Source of the DNA: Entonaema liquescens
Lineage: Eukaryota; Ascomycota; Sordariomycetes; Xylariales; Xylariaceae
Reading direction: 5' to 3'
Assembly (NCBI GenBank): GCA_902805475.1
Contig: CADCSX010000005.1
Span: 879,501-943,500, forward strand
Length of the DNA: 64,000 nucleotides
A program made the translations under genes and the position numbers. Below are positions 1 to 12,518 of this stretch, in pieces (position 1 is the first letter of the stretch; every line of letters begins with the position of its first letter). A model generated the notes under the pieces. It made no database searches and was not told the DNA's origin. It saw nothing but the letters and a program-made list of their open reading frames with translations.

Positions 1-130
1 TTTAAAATAATTATATATTATAAATATATTATATATATAAACTTATATTTAATACGAAAATTATTTAATAAATAATCGTTTTATTTATATATTTATATGA
101 ATTTATTTCAGTAAGTTGATATTATTATTG
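1..130. repeat. AT-rich (probably RIPed) relic at window edge
   Basis: The first ~130 bases are nearly pure A+T and then switch abruptly to normal composition, just before a C run at about 147-155. The composition matches the large RIPed block at 21.8-29.6 kb, so this is probably the end of another mutated repeat lying mainly outside the window. No coding frame or repeat identity is readable. Confidence 0.55.
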
Positions 131-1007
131 TAAATATTTTCAAATACCCCCCCCCGCGCGGTAAGGTAGTTCGTGATTTTATCTCAGTCGCTTTTATCGT
201 AATATAGAACAATGCTTTTTCCATTATTATAGCAGTTGGATATTATAGTTGAGGAATCAGCCGTCCCGGAACGCAAGTCTCCGAGCACTTGTATGGGAAG
301 TTAGTAGTCTAAACTGAGATCTCGAATAGTCGAAATAGGTGGCTCTCTGGCGGTGACGAGCTGATCATTTTTATTATATGGGCTGCATTTTAATACGGAG
401 AATAGAATTCGTGCGCTATGCAGGATGGAGGATCATATGCAGCCCTACCTATTCCATCCATAATCGGAAACCTATCCCCATTTATAAGTTGCATGCAATA
501 TGAACTTTACATGTCTACTAGCAGATACTTACCTATATACTATGTAATACAGTACATACAAGTAGACATACACGTATGCATGGATGAAGCTATGAAATCA
601 CTCCTTCGATATTCCGGTTGTGATGTCGCATCCAAATACGTAATTAGAGAACCAATAGGGTTGTAGAATTCAATACATTTTCCTAATAAGGAATTTCATC
701 AAAATCCCCTTCTGGGCTAGTAGGCTAGGTACCAATGTCTCTCTGTGCGGAGGAGCTACCTAGGCAGCTTAGTAACGCACGGACCATATGCCCGACTTTT
801 TTCCTTAATGGAGTAGAACCTTAAGCGCATCTCACCGCGTCACTTCTCCAACACGCGTCATTACTCTAAGTACCTTCATCCTTACCGAAATATCCATTTG
901 CTCAAAATCCCAAAGTCAATTGATCAAACAACCATTACAATGCATTACCGAGCTGTGTTTTCCTGTATCTAAGCTAAATTAGAGGGTGCGGGTCAATCTA
1001 TTACCAG
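131..1007. other. Intergenic, no gene seen
   Basis: Normal-composition sequence between the AT-rich edge and ctp1. An 82-codon open frame at 418-666 resembles no protein I know and has no gene-like composition. It presumably contains the ctp1 promoter, but no specific site can be supported. Confidence 0.5.
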
Positions 1008-3418
1008 ATGGAGAGCTGGTTCAACGATGTGGGTAGACCTGCCCTGTTCGATGCTTTAAATGGAGTCTGTGATCGAATTGATAATGAGCTCAATGAAGGT
1101 GCGTGCGATTTGACTTATATATTCATTCTTATGAGAAATACTGAGTTTCAATAATAGAGTTCAAATCATATAGAGACGAAAATGTCCGGCTTTCTTCTGA
1201 ACTTGAAATTCTGAGAGCCAAGGTCTCTGATGTAGATCAGGTTAAGGAAGAGAACATTGCTCTGAAAAGAGAGCTTCATACGCTTAGGGATACTAATCGT
1301 GCGAGCGCTTTGTCCATAGACAAATCCAAAACTCGCGATGATGCCAGGAATGGTCGATCCCCCCTTACACCTAAGTCTATGAACCAAGTTTCGAATCCTA
1401 GGTCATCTACTAAATTAAACAATATCGATGGACTGGATTTTACTCAGCTTAAAGAAGACTACGTCAAACTGAACGGGAACTATACGAAACTACATGAGAA
1501 GTATTTAGAGCTCGAAGATGCTCATGCGAAGTTAAATCAGCGGCTTCGAGAAAAGACGAAAGCCTACAATCAATGGATGGATCATGCAAACCAGTTGGAT
1601 GAAATATGCAAGAAACGTAGCCGGATAATCAAAAAGCTAGAATCCAAGTTGGATGCGGCGGCTACGGCGGCCTCCGGACCTTTCGATGAAAGCCTTGCTT
1701 TGGAAACACCACCTCCGCCTGTGAATAAACATCATGTTGCTACTCATGAATCTGTCGACTGTGATGTTCACAATGAGCCGAGGTCCACGGGGCTCAATCC
1801 CTCGTCGGAGGAAACCCCACTGAAATGGTCAGCAACTAACGCCGATGACAATGGAAACAATTCACCTAGAAGAGTATCCCCACTGGAGCCCATGCGAATA
1901 AAGACGGAACCACGGGTCAGTCCGGAGAGTAATGTTGCAACTGGATCGGAAAGTTGTATCAGCACTGTGGCTGGTGAATCATATCCATTGCCACCTCTCC
2001 CGCAGAACCGAGATACCAATCCAAGGGAGGTGCTAATTAAGACTGAGCCCTCCTCTGACTCTCCAGTTATGGTATCGGAGCGTTGTGTACGCAAGAGAAA
2101 GCACGATGATAGTCAAACTGAAAAAGCCACCAAAGTTAAGTCGGAAGATAGTTCCGATCCCCTGATTATGGATGAACAGCATCACTTTATGCCACATGAA
2201 AGTATTGATTTTGATGCTGAAGGAGTTAGAGTGGTTACACCAAGAAAGCGCAATAGGACAAGTCTTGGATATGAAGACTTGTCCATTTCGGGCTTGGCCG
2301 GGGTTCCTGGGTCAAACGCTGGCAATAACCGGCTAAGTAGAATAGAAGACCCTCCGGTACGCAATGCGACAAGGAAGAGAATACTCCCCTCTATGTTTTC
2401 ATGGACTAGGTACCCCAATAGCGCATATGTCGACCATGATTCATTAGCACTACAGTCCGAGCATTTTGATCCTACTACAGCAATTCATCAGAGAACAGGG
2501 GAGACGTCTTTAGCGAAGCAAAACGAATCGTCTTCAATAAGGAGAACTATAGCTAATTCTGTAGAAGAAAGCACCCAAAACAAAACCCCCAGAACCACTA
2601 CTAAGAGACCTAAAACAGGTCGCCTTCAAGATCTTCTCAATACTCCTTCGCCAGGCCATGAGACTATTAACCCACCACCTAATGTACAATCAGACCACGA
2701 GCGCATATCAAGGCAACTCGAGTTTCAAGCTCCGCAGAGGCGTCAACTGCCTTTCGACAAGAACGAACTGAGAAAGACGTCTAAGCTACCCCAGTCTTTT
2801 AATTCATTAGAAGCATCACATGGAAAACGGGCCGCTGGAAACTCGAGTGCGAAGCAACAACCGGTCGACAAGGCAAATGGTAGCATGCCTAACAGTACCC
2901 GGCCTTTGCGGGAGCGGCCCAAGTCTGAACTTGGCATCACCGACTTCAGGATTAACCCGCATTCTAATGAAGGTTATGACTATGCCTTTACTGACGTTGT
3001 TCGAAATAAGAACGAACGAGCCAATTTGGAAGGATGCGTTCAAGAAGGGTGCTGCGGACAGACATTTCGTCTGCAAGCACGAGCCAAGCGTGGCCAGACA
3101 GGACCAGTGGACTTTCAAACCTTGTTAGAAAAGCACATGGGTGATGAAGCCTGGAAGCTAGCAACAATGACTAAAGCAGAGAAGGAAGATTTGTGGCTTG
3201 AGGCTAAGACTCAGGAGCTTGCCAACGAACATGGCAAACATCGCCACAGATTTCACCGTGCTGCGTCCCCAGTAGGTTTCTGGCGGGCAGATTTCCCGAG
3301 CACTCAGGAGGAACAACGTGATAAAGAAGAAGCGGCAAAGGCAGCACGTCGGATAGTTGACGAAAGATATCGCGAGGCTATGCGACCTGGTGGAAGATGG
3401 ATTTTTAGAGACGAGTAA
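1008..3418 (+). CDS. ctp1: DNA-end resection factor Ctp1/Sae2/CtIP
   Basis: Two exons, 1008-1098 and 1158-3418, joined across a 59-nt intron (GTGCGT donor, ATAATAG acceptor), give 783 residues. The start is the first ATG, at 1008, and the frame is continuous through the splice. The N-terminal ~200 residues are rich in K/E/L with heptad-like spacing, as expected of the coiled-coil tetramerisation region. A long polar, serine-rich middle follows. The C-terminus (about residues 623-783) is the diagnostic Sae2/Ctp1/CtIP domain: a cysteine motif (CVQEGCC, about 657-663), a basic KHRHRFHR patch near 723-730 and the SPVGFW...FPST segment. Known role of the family: with Mre11-Rad50-Nbs1 it starts 5'-end resection of double-strand breaks and removes covalent blocks in mitosis and meiosis, in the nucleus. 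Probably regulated by phosphorylation (many S/TP sites). Length and domain order look intact. Confidence 0.93.
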
Positions 3419-4641
3419 TATCTTATTCGCTATTAGAACTCGAAGATGATTCAGGGGCAACCCTATGGTGCACTTTACATCGCTGGCATGAGGCGTACAT
3501 GTACGGATATAGAATTAGCATAGCGTAGCATATCTGGCATAGCACAACATAGAATCGTGGCTTTATTCACTAAAAGTGAGTCGCATTAAGTATTAAGCAG
3601 GTATAAGAACAGCGAAGATAGGAAAAGGGCATTGTGTACCTACGTGTATTACTTTTGCCAACGTTTGTATGAGCTTTTGTGCCAATGCATTATGGTTATG
3701 GGTGGTTTGTTTGAACAAGCTTGAACTTACCAGAGTTGGGCGGTCATATAAAGATATGAAGTTCCAAGCTAAGACGTGGTAGAACTTATTTTGACTTTAT
3801 ATTCTTTCTTGACGTTTTGTAGTATCAAAAGTGTTAGTTAATTACTTTATATATCTATTTGACCTAATCCAACTATTAAATGTCACAATACTTCTTAGAT
3901 CTATTAAAGGTTCTTAAAAACAAGATGATGTTAAATTATCATAACTTCATGCATTCAGTACCTACACCTAGCATCAAGCTAGGTACTTCAAATACATGCA
4001 TACATGTACTTCCCCCAATTCTTGAGAGTGGTGGTATAAGTGTAGGTACGTACCTTTTTACCCCAGGCGGATCTTGCCTTTGACTCGGTAAATGTGGCTA
4101 GTGTCCGTGGCTTGGGAAAGTCCACTCTGCTAGCCGGGGCGTGCAGGATTATTATTAGCTTTGAGGTAATCTCAGAAGGGTCCGAAAACTTTAGAAAAAG
4201 TCAGAACACAAATTATTAGCTCGGTTGACCACAAACAAACCCCGGTCAACATTTAACAACCTCTTCGACGCGCGAAGCATTTGGGCAGTCCCAGTACCAT
4301 ATTTACTCGTCGGCGTGATACCTGCCTTTGAACTTCTTGTGTTTTTTTTATTCATCGCGTGCCTTCTCATAGTAACATCCACTTTCTCATTTTAAGGCTC
4401 CTATGAGGCAGCGCCACTCGTTTCTATCATCTTTCTCGACTGCGGAAGTGGATCGGAGCTGATAACACAACCTTGAACTTGACGTTTACACCTATCCAGC
4501 GCGCAGCCTTTGAGCAAACAACAACCCCAGGTTGCCAGTTTGTCGCCTTCGCGCTAACAGAATCGCAATTCGTACATTGGCGGCGGTTTAAGTCGCAGAA
4601 GCAGTGGATAGCCACTGCTTCATCACCCCCAAGCCGGCAAG
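3419..4641. other. Intergenic between ctp1 and the ubp3-like gene
   Basis: About 1.2 kb between two genes on the same strand. Short open frames here (for example 3880-4083) show no recognisable protein. Inverted matches of CCTAG/CTAGG type occur around 3966-3985. It presumably holds the ctp1 terminator and the downstream promoter. Confidence 0.5.
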
Positions 4642-7600
4642 ATGAACGGTAATCATCTGCCGGCTGGGCAGCCTATGCCAGGAGGGATTCCAGGAGGAGC
4701 AGTTGTAGCGCGAGGACAAGTTGATATGGGACCTGGTCCGGGGCCTGGTGGTCGAAGGCGGCCGCAGCATCAGTATCCAACCCATCACCAGTATCACCAC
4801 CACCAGCATGTCAATCCCATGTACCATCACAACGGATATATGGCACCCTATCCCCAGACTTATTATCCCCAGGTCGCGCATCACTATCAGAATGGCGCCA
4901 TGGCCAACGCATCATACATGCAATACAACCAGTTTCCTCAACGATCTCCTCCTATAATTCACCAACAGTATCCTCCCATTGTATCTTCGAGCATGCAACC
5001 TATCCCTCAGCCTCCTTACTCTCGACCACCTCCGCCGCAACAACCTTCGCCCGCGCTTTCCACCCCTCCTCCTTATGCCGTAGCAGCACCACCTCCGCCT
5101 CTCCCTGTACCCGAGACGCCATCTTCAACGCACTCGTCTCAAGTTCTCCCAACGCCGTTGACACCTCCTACACCTCAAAATCAGGAAGCCGCTCCTACCG
5201 CCTCTACCGCTTCTGTCGCCTCTGTCGCCTCTGTCGCCCCTTCCACCCCGGATGTCGAGTTGCGGCCGACACAGTCACCGTTCAGACCTCCAGTAAGTTA
5301 AAAATCCCTTACAGCAGCTCAGCTTATTTAAGCTAACTTCTTGTTATAGCTACCCTGGTTATCGCGACCTGATATACCCTTTCCTACCAAGTCAGCTCGA
5401 TCTAGGAGAAGAAGACGAATACAGGATCCTAATGCGGAAACTGTCGAATTGCCTTCGAATCAGTCAAAGGGAGTTGAGTCGGGGGTTGTGTCGCACGAGG
5501 AGACCTCGGGAGCCGACGCCTCATTGCTTGCGACCCCAACATTGAAATCAGTTACTGCTGCCGCTCCGGCGAACACGGACGCTGAGTTATCAGTGCAGAC
5601 TGAAGCTGGGTCGACTAAAGATGCATCCTTAGAAGCTACACCAGCCACTTCTTCCACCACTCCTCAGTCAGTTCAGGCAGCTCAACCTGCTGCCGCTACA
5701 TCTGGTAGGCACATTAAGACTGCTTCTCTTGCGGCTATACCAGCCGTTCCTATTGTCCCCGTAAAACCTAAAGCAGGGCCCAAAGAGACGAGTTCACCTA
5801 GTGTAGAGGTTAAGTCAGCTGAAGGGAAACCCACACAGCAAACAGCAGAGGATAGGCCCGCGGAAGCTACAGAGACTTCCCCCGAAGCATCTCAAGCCGA
5901 AGCAAAAGTAGAGCCCACCCCTGCTCCTGTCAAAGCTGCTCCGAAGCTCTGGACAGGGTTGTTTTCACGTGCAGCGTCTGCTGCTTCTCCTTCAACTGGC
6001 GCCGCTGGTGCTATACCAACCGGTACTAGTGCTACAACCGGGAATGTCCCCGACGGCAATGTCTCGGGCAATGGGGGTGGAAGTGTAGGCAGCTTTACGA
6101 AGGCAAACACCAGTTCACTGGCCGAAGCCTTGCGAGCATACCGCGTGGGTAGTGGCCAAAAGATTTCATTTCTAGAGCCTAGGGGTTTAATCAACCCCGG
6201 GAACATGTGTTATATGAATTCGGTAAGTCGCAATGGTTCAGTCTGAGAGGAGTCGAACTGACATTATTCAGGTTTTACAAGTTCTTATTTTTTGCATTCC
6301 ATTTTATGATTTCTTGGACCAGGTCGGCAAGAAAGCGGCGCATAGTTTTAAAAGCGAAACTCCCTTAATCGATGCCATGTAAGTATCTACGACTCGCTTA
6401 TATCCACCCCGCAATCAGTCTAACACCATTAGGATTATGTTCATGCGCGAATACAAAGTGATTGATTCTGCGGCCACTATCGAGCAGCTGCGGCGGAGGC
6501 TAAAGAGCGAGGAGCTCGAACAGTACGGCGAGCCGTTCACCCCTGAATTTGTCTATGAAGCGATAAGGAAGCTTCCTAGATTTGCTAGCATGAGAGTAAG
6601 TTCTCTTTCACATCCCGCATTGGGACAGTCTAACAATTATTTGCAGCGTGGACATCAACAAGATGCGGAGGAATTCCTTGGATTCCTTTTAGAAGCCCTA
6701 CACGACGAGTGTGCGCAAGTAATGCGTAACCTACCAAACTCATCCGCTACTACTACAGCCGCAAATTCATCGGCCGCCACTCCTTCAGCGACATCACCGA
6801 CAAGCACGCCAGATACTAACGATTGGTTAGAGGTAGGGAAGCGCCAACGTCCTGCTGTCACACGTTCTTCTGGCCATCCAATTACCTCATCTCCTATCAC
6901 TAAGGTATTTGGTGGTCAACTAAGGTCAGAATTGCGGGTACAAGGTCTCAAAGATTCCGTAACTTTAGAGCCCTTTCAACCTCTTCAATTGGACATTGGT
7001 TCTCCTCAGGTCAATAATATTGTTGATGCATTGAAAGCGCTCACTAGGCCCGAAACCCTACACGGCGACTTCGGATCGCCGAGGGGAAAGGATGCGACCG
7101 CCACCAAACAGGTTCTCATCGAGTCTCTGCCGCCTGTCCTCATCCTTCACTTAAAGCGTTTCCAGTTCGATACCGAAGGCACCGGAACTGTCAAGATCTG
7201 GAAGAAGATTGGATATCCGCTGGAACTCGAACTTCCGAAAGAGTTATTCTCACGACAGAAGAGGAATGTTCTTGCCGCCGAAGGTGCGGGTTTCCCTAAA
7301 TACAAATTAATCGCTGCTGTTTACCACCACGGCAAAAATGCAAGTGGTGGGCATTACACTGTCGATCTCAGACGCCAGGATGGCATAGAATGGATCCGTA
7401 TGGATGATACAGTCATCCGACGAGTGAGGAGTGAGGACGTGGCTGAAGGAGGTGCTGAAGATGAGAGCTTCAAGCCTTCGGCGCGGATTGAGAAGAAGGA
7501 CAGCGTTGTGGGCGGTTCCGGAAACAGATTCGAAGGAATTGGTGATGATGAAGCTGGTGATGAAGAGGGATGGAATAAAGTAAGCGCTCCAGCAAACGGA

Positions 7601-7723
7601 GCAAAGAAATGGAGTTCCGTGGTTAATGGAGCATCAAACACTCCGCAAACCAAAGGAAGGCAGATCAAGGACAGCATCAAGGATAACAAGGTTGCGTACC
7701 TACTATTCTACCAGAAAGTCTAA
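4642..7723 (+). CDS. ubp3: Ubiquitin carboxyl-terminal hydrolase, Ubp3/USP10 type
   Basis: Five exons (4642-5292, 5350-6222, 6272-6378, 6433-6595, 6647-7723) give 956 residues, with introns of 49-57 nt. The last intron (6596-6646) is in frame. I splice it because removal joins MR to the conserved RGHQQDAEEFLGF segment. Residues 1 to about 490 are low complexity (P/Q/H, then A/S/T rich) and fit the variable N-terminus that binds the Bre5/G3BP cofactor in this family. The catalytic USP domain follows. The Cys box is NPGNMCYMNS with C504, and it spans the second intron. The His box is GGHYTVDL with His near 834, followed by WIRMDD with the third catalytic residue. Known roles of Ubp3/USP10 are deubiquitination in COPII transport, ribophagy, stress signalling and silencing, in cytosol and nucleus. 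The catalytic parts all look intact. Confidence 0.93.
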
Positions 7724-8448
7724 AGAAGATGTGAGGCTTTGGCTCAACAGGCAACACGAAGGCAATCAGCCACCGATGCCATAAAGGGTTTATGTTTCGG
7801 ATGGGGGGTCGGTATACCTACCGATGGTAAATACCATTTTATACCACGGCTACGAAGGTGTATCACAATTGTCCAAGTATGGCGGGGAGTACTAGGTATC
7901 CAGGGATTGGGGAAAAGGGGGGCGTAGAGGTGGTTTTCAACTCGCAAGTCCCCGGTATCTTACCGCGGATACGACTGAATGAGACCGCCGATCTGGCAAA
8001 AGTATTTGCATATGGGGAGGACAACATTTGGGGAGCTTAGGTATGGTATCTCTTGCGGTCATCATCATACCCCTGAATCTTCATCCCGTCTACCATTAGT
8101 TCTCTACCTAACGACCAATAATGGAGATTTGCCATACCCCTCTGTAGAATAAAAGAAAAGTGATTCACGAACCTAATAGACACGATTTCATTAATATCTA
8201 TGTGTTGGATGCTATTTATGGTTATACTTTACAAGTTAATGGTAAGCTAACGTTATATTAAAGTTGAGGGGTATCAATTTCGAAGCTCTATCATTAGGTA
8301 TATTCCTTAAATTCAATAGTGGTATTGGCCCTTTGACGCCGTTTCACTCCCCTCGACTCTATTATTTATCTACCCGATTTAATCCATGAAAATTAATTAT
8401 CACTAACTTTTTTCACCTAGCCAAGACGCAGACTTCGCGTCTTTAAAC
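7724..8448. other. Convergent intergenic, no gene seen
   Basis: Lies between the 3' ends of the ubp3-like gene (+) and the 335-codon gene (-). Open frames of about 60 codons only, none protein-like. Expected to hold the two terminators. Confidence 0.5.
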
Positions 8449-9456
8449 CTAAGACACCGTCAGAAAACTCAAGTCAACACCTCGACGACCAGCCCATCCC
8501 CTCAAATGCGCGATGGCCCGCGGATGGCCCCCGTACAACCGCTCGTAGGCCCAGATATTGCGGTGGTCGACCCGCTTTATCTTCGAAGGCAGATACACGT
8601 GCGTATGCACCGGCATGATATAGCACTCGTCATCGACAGATCCCGACCCCGACGCATCTCGGTACTCGAAACACGCGTGCGCGAAATCGCTCTTCGGATC
8701 GAACGGGAGACCCGCGAGGTTTGTCCGCATGTCATACCGCTCCAGCCCCTTGCCGTGGACCACGGCGTCGATCACCCGCTTCGCCGCGTCCATGTACGCT
8801 CTATCCCCTAGGCTGGGTCCCATGGCCGCACGCACGTGGTTCTGTCGTCTTCTATTACTACTACTACTACTGATACCGGGGTCCCGCCGCTCAGGCATCT
8901 GCACCACGACCTTGGGCATCAGCGCCGGCGCCCCCGCGTCCCACAGCGGCCCGCGCCCGTGCCGCCAGCGCCCCTCGGGCGTCACGTCGACGACGCATAG
9001 CCCCGCGCTCACGTGCGGCGCGACGTCCCCCGGCAGTCGGAATTCCTGGCTCACGATGTCCTGGATGCCGTGCTTCACGACGGCGAGTTGGGCCGCGACC
9101 AAGTCTTCGAGCGCGTCTTCGGTCCAGTGCGGGGTGCAGGAGGGGCGCCGCTCGAGGCGCGTGCGCGCGGTCGATGAAGTTGTCGACGAGGGTGGCGCCG
9201 GCGGTAGGGCTGGGGAGCGGTGGGGAGGGTGCTGGGGGTGGACGCCGGGGGCTGGGTGCGGTGGGATAGGGGACATGGGCGTTGGGTTCACGTAATAGGG
9301 TTCTGTAGGGTATCGAACTCCCGGGTGGGCAGCTGTGGGATAGTGAGCTGCTGGATTTGGAGGCGGGTATAGAGGTTGCGATGGCTGCCCCGGTACTGGT
9401 GGTGGCCCTGGGGGGTAGTAGTTACTATGCCGGCGGCGGTGGTTGTTAGACGCCAT
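8449..9456 (-). CDS. Proline-rich protein of unknown function
   Basis: A single-exon frame of 335 codons with a good start context (gctccATGG). I do not recognise the family. Residues 1 to about 95 are very rich in P, Y, H and S, suggesting a disordered region. The remainder is more globular: a segment about 100-170 with a helix-like LEDLVAAQLAVVKHGIQDIV stretch and alternating hydrophobics, then a basic RRRQNH segment. The C-terminal ~120 residues contain DPKSDFAHACFEYRD and end in GRRGVDLSFLTVS. High G+C at third positions supports real coding, as does the uninterrupted length. Neighbours (deubiquitinase, P450) give no functional hint. No signal peptide or membrane segment is visible. Expected to be a fungal conserved hypothetical. 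Confidence 0.75.
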   Translation of the reverse strand: MASNNHRRRHSNYYPPGPPPVPGQPSQPLYPPPNPAAHYPTAAHPGVRYPTEPYYVNPTPMSPIPPHPAPGVHPQHPPHRSPALPPAPPSSTTSSTARTRLERRPSCTPHWTEDALEDLVAAQLAVVKHGIQDIVSQEFRLPGDVAPHVSAGLCVVDVTPEGRWRHGRGPLWDAGAPALMPKVVVQMPERRDPGISSSSSNRRRQNHVRAAMGPSLGDRAYMDAAKRVIDAVVHGKGLERYDMRTNLAGLPFDPKSDFAHACFEYRDASGSGSVDDECYIMPVHTHVYLPSKIKRVDHRNIWAYERLYGGHPRAIAHLRGWAGRRGVDLSFLTVS

Positions 9457-12400
9457 GGAGCTTTCTTTATCGGGTGCTCTTGTGGCTATTAGTCTACCTC
9501 CTTTGTTCTTAATATGCCTTTATTGTCCGCCTTAGTATTGTGGCTCGATTAATTATTAGTTAGGAGGGTTGGCTAACTACCTGGCTTCCCAACAAGACGC
9601 AAAGCTCTAAGTTCTTGAACAGGGGGCAGAGGAATAAATAGTTCCCATTTCCCGCTTCAGAATGATAGAATCGTACAGAGAGGTGCTTGAATCATGGTGT
9701 TGTGGTGAATCACGGTCTACCAGATTCAGAGCACAAACATATTGTGAAGCCCCATGCCATTGTTGCCGTTTTTCATTGTCACTAGTTGAGTTGTCTTTGT
9801 GTGTGATTTAGTGCAGTTTAGCTTAGGAATTTTGAACCAAGAACAGCAAGAAGGGAAATGAATCACTTTTTGTGAGATCCTAAGGTGTATGTATAATTTA
9901 TGATTCCATGGGAGTCCTCCAGCAAACTGCTACGCATGGACGCGGAATCTGGTTTGCGGCAGCCGAGCCTTCGGCAAGCCGAATTTAATCCATCGAAGTG
10001 CAAATATTTACAACAGGTACTTTACCAGGCAGCAAGTGCATGTTCGATAATTCCACTTGATTCTCGCTGCAGAAATTGGCAAAGTGAAGAATAGTCATTA
10101 GACAAGTTCAGTTACTAGCTTAGTTCTTCCAATGGGTTCTTATTCCCTAAGAAGTCCTTAAGTCATGCTCTTCAGAAAATATACTATGGAAATGATCTCA
10201 CAGCCCATTAAGATATTGTTGCTTTTTAGATGTGTTGGTACGGGGAATGATAGTTATCTATTCATAGCACCTGAGGGTCGTGTCGGGGCCACCGGGGCAA
10301 TACTATTCCTACAACTTGTTCACTACACCCTGATTACGAGAATACTCAAAACGACTAACAACTTCCCCCCTTCTAGATTGTGCTATAAGGACTGAAGAAC
10401 CATGCAGCTAGATAGAAGAGAGCGGAGAAAGTTATCTCTTTGGGATCAATAAACCGAGAGTTTCGATTTTCACATCTTTTAGAACGGTATATTATCTACC
10501 TTACACGATGTTTAAGCCTACCGAACCTGAGCCACAAGTATTCTAGAAACATCATCGAATCCTATTGTTCGGTGAGTGTCACTCATTGTTTAACTGGATG
10601 GGACACAGAGGCTGATTCACTTGTATAACTCGACGTCAGAAAAGAATGAATGGAATAATGAACTCAAGATAAGGCAGATTGTTGAGGTATCACTGAACCA
10701 ACAGAGTAGTGTAACCACACTTGCTAGGCAGCAAAAGCCAGAGGCTGTGAGCTGTCAACTGAACTGCCTTGGTCCGTGTATCACATTATGCAGGCTCTTT
10801 GATTATTTGTACTTGACTGGTAAGGTTGTTTTTGTTGGCCGTTTCGTATTTTACATAATGACGAAACTGACGGGTATAAGTTTCTCAACTACCCAATCAT
10901 ATAAGCCTAATCCCATGGTAGGGTCCCCAACATGGTGACCAGGCCCGTAACTCAGGCCACATTACTGAGGCCTCACCAGTAACTCGTAACAGTATCCTAA
11001 AAGACATTCAGTATACATATTACAGCCTGAAGATATTCACTTAAGTACAAATACTAGTAAGTTGGGCTAGAATAATTAATGGTGAAGGAAAGATTATAGC
11101 TAGTACCGGGAGTGTAGTGGTAACGATCAATCACTTGTTAGCCTTGCAGGATCGCTCGTCAGCTCTGATAGCTACCCCTAACCTAGGTTGGAATTTATAG
11201 ATCTATTAGATCGAGCTGTTAAAATAACTGCTGAATACTTGGTCAAAGGGCCGGTCTGCCTAAACCAATCACTCTTGAACCAGAGCCTGGTAGATACGTT
11301 TCTAACCATAATAGATACTATTGAAGATCGAACCATTTATAATTATAGAAGACGATTAAAAGGAAGGCTCAACTTATCTGAATATGTACTACGAGGGATA
11401 TATTCAATTTGCTACCTAGGTGCCTGGACAACCCCAACTTGAGAAAAGATAATCCCGAGGTCAGCTGCCTAGTATTTCCACTTCAAGGCTATACAAAGCC
11501 CACCAGCGGATCACTGTCTAGCCGATCCCTACAAAGACCTTCGGCCCGGCGATAGAAAGTTATAGAAAGCAGCGAGAGGCGCAAGCGAATTGTTAATTTG
11601 GATTCTTTCTTCTAATATCTGTGGCGCCATGTCTCATGATATAGTTATTCGCCCAATTTCATGGTCCTTCATTCTTCGAGTATATTCTACTACCTAAGTT
11701 TTATCCATCCTTGTCACTAATCTGCCATGATTCATTATAGGTAAGCTTTTTCCGTAAGTAGGGATACTACCTACGTACAGCAAAACGCTCTTCCTTCAAA
11801 TCACGTCTAAAAATTATATCTACTATAACTATTGGTTAAGAGAAGACTATTTGTTCATTTGAGCTTTTGTGAAACAGCAAACTTAACCTCGAAACAATTT
11901 ATATTGAACCATGAGCAGCATTTAGCGTAACTTAATCCAGTCTCTTGGACCTTCATAAAGCTAGTTAGGTCAATATAGTTATGTAATAAAACTATTAATC
12001 CATGAGTGCGTCATTCTAAGGCATCTACCTACAATTATAATTTTATCTCGATATTGTAGATATTGAACGGATTTATGAAAACTATTCTCTAAAGACAAAG
12101 CTGACTTCAGAATAATATAGGCTATCACATTACTAGGTTAAACCTCGCGTCTTTCTACCCTACCATCGTATAAACATAGATCAATGTAAAGATTGAAGTT
12201 AAGACGGTACGACATGGATATCAAGTTATCATAATAAACCAGGAATGTCAAGTGAGGAGAATCTTGATAATTTATTTTGTTTCAAATTTGTTCATATTCG
12301 GACAGCTTAGTCTTCAGTCTATATCAAGCTACCACTCCAGACATAGGTCAGGTAGGTTAATCTCCTCCCCGCCGATGTATACCGCTACGCGCTCCAGCGA

Positions 12401-12518
12401 AGTACCTAAGAACCGCGCACCAATCCTAACCAACCAGCCAAAGCCTCGGGGATATATACACGACCCTCACTCTTCCTCGTCCCACCTTCACTTCTTCCTC
12501 AATATCTTAATCCCTCGT
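9457..12518. other. Three-kilobase intergenic tract
   Basis: No supportable gene on either strand. Open frames up to about 105 codons (for example 10621-10938) have random-looking composition and are broken on all sides. TACCTAGGTG occurs near 11413. The last ~250 bases before 12519 are C-rich and are probably the 3' region of the P450 gene. Confidence 0.5.

Noticed and set aside
6596..6646. Reading the in-frame 51-nt segment of the ubp3-like gene as coding
   Set aside because: It has GT-AG ends, and its removal restores the conserved RGHQQDAEEFLGF spacing.
10621..10938. 105-codon open frame in the 9.5-12.5 kb gap
   Set aside because: No recognisable motif, no flanking exons, and a composition like the surrounding non-coding DNA.
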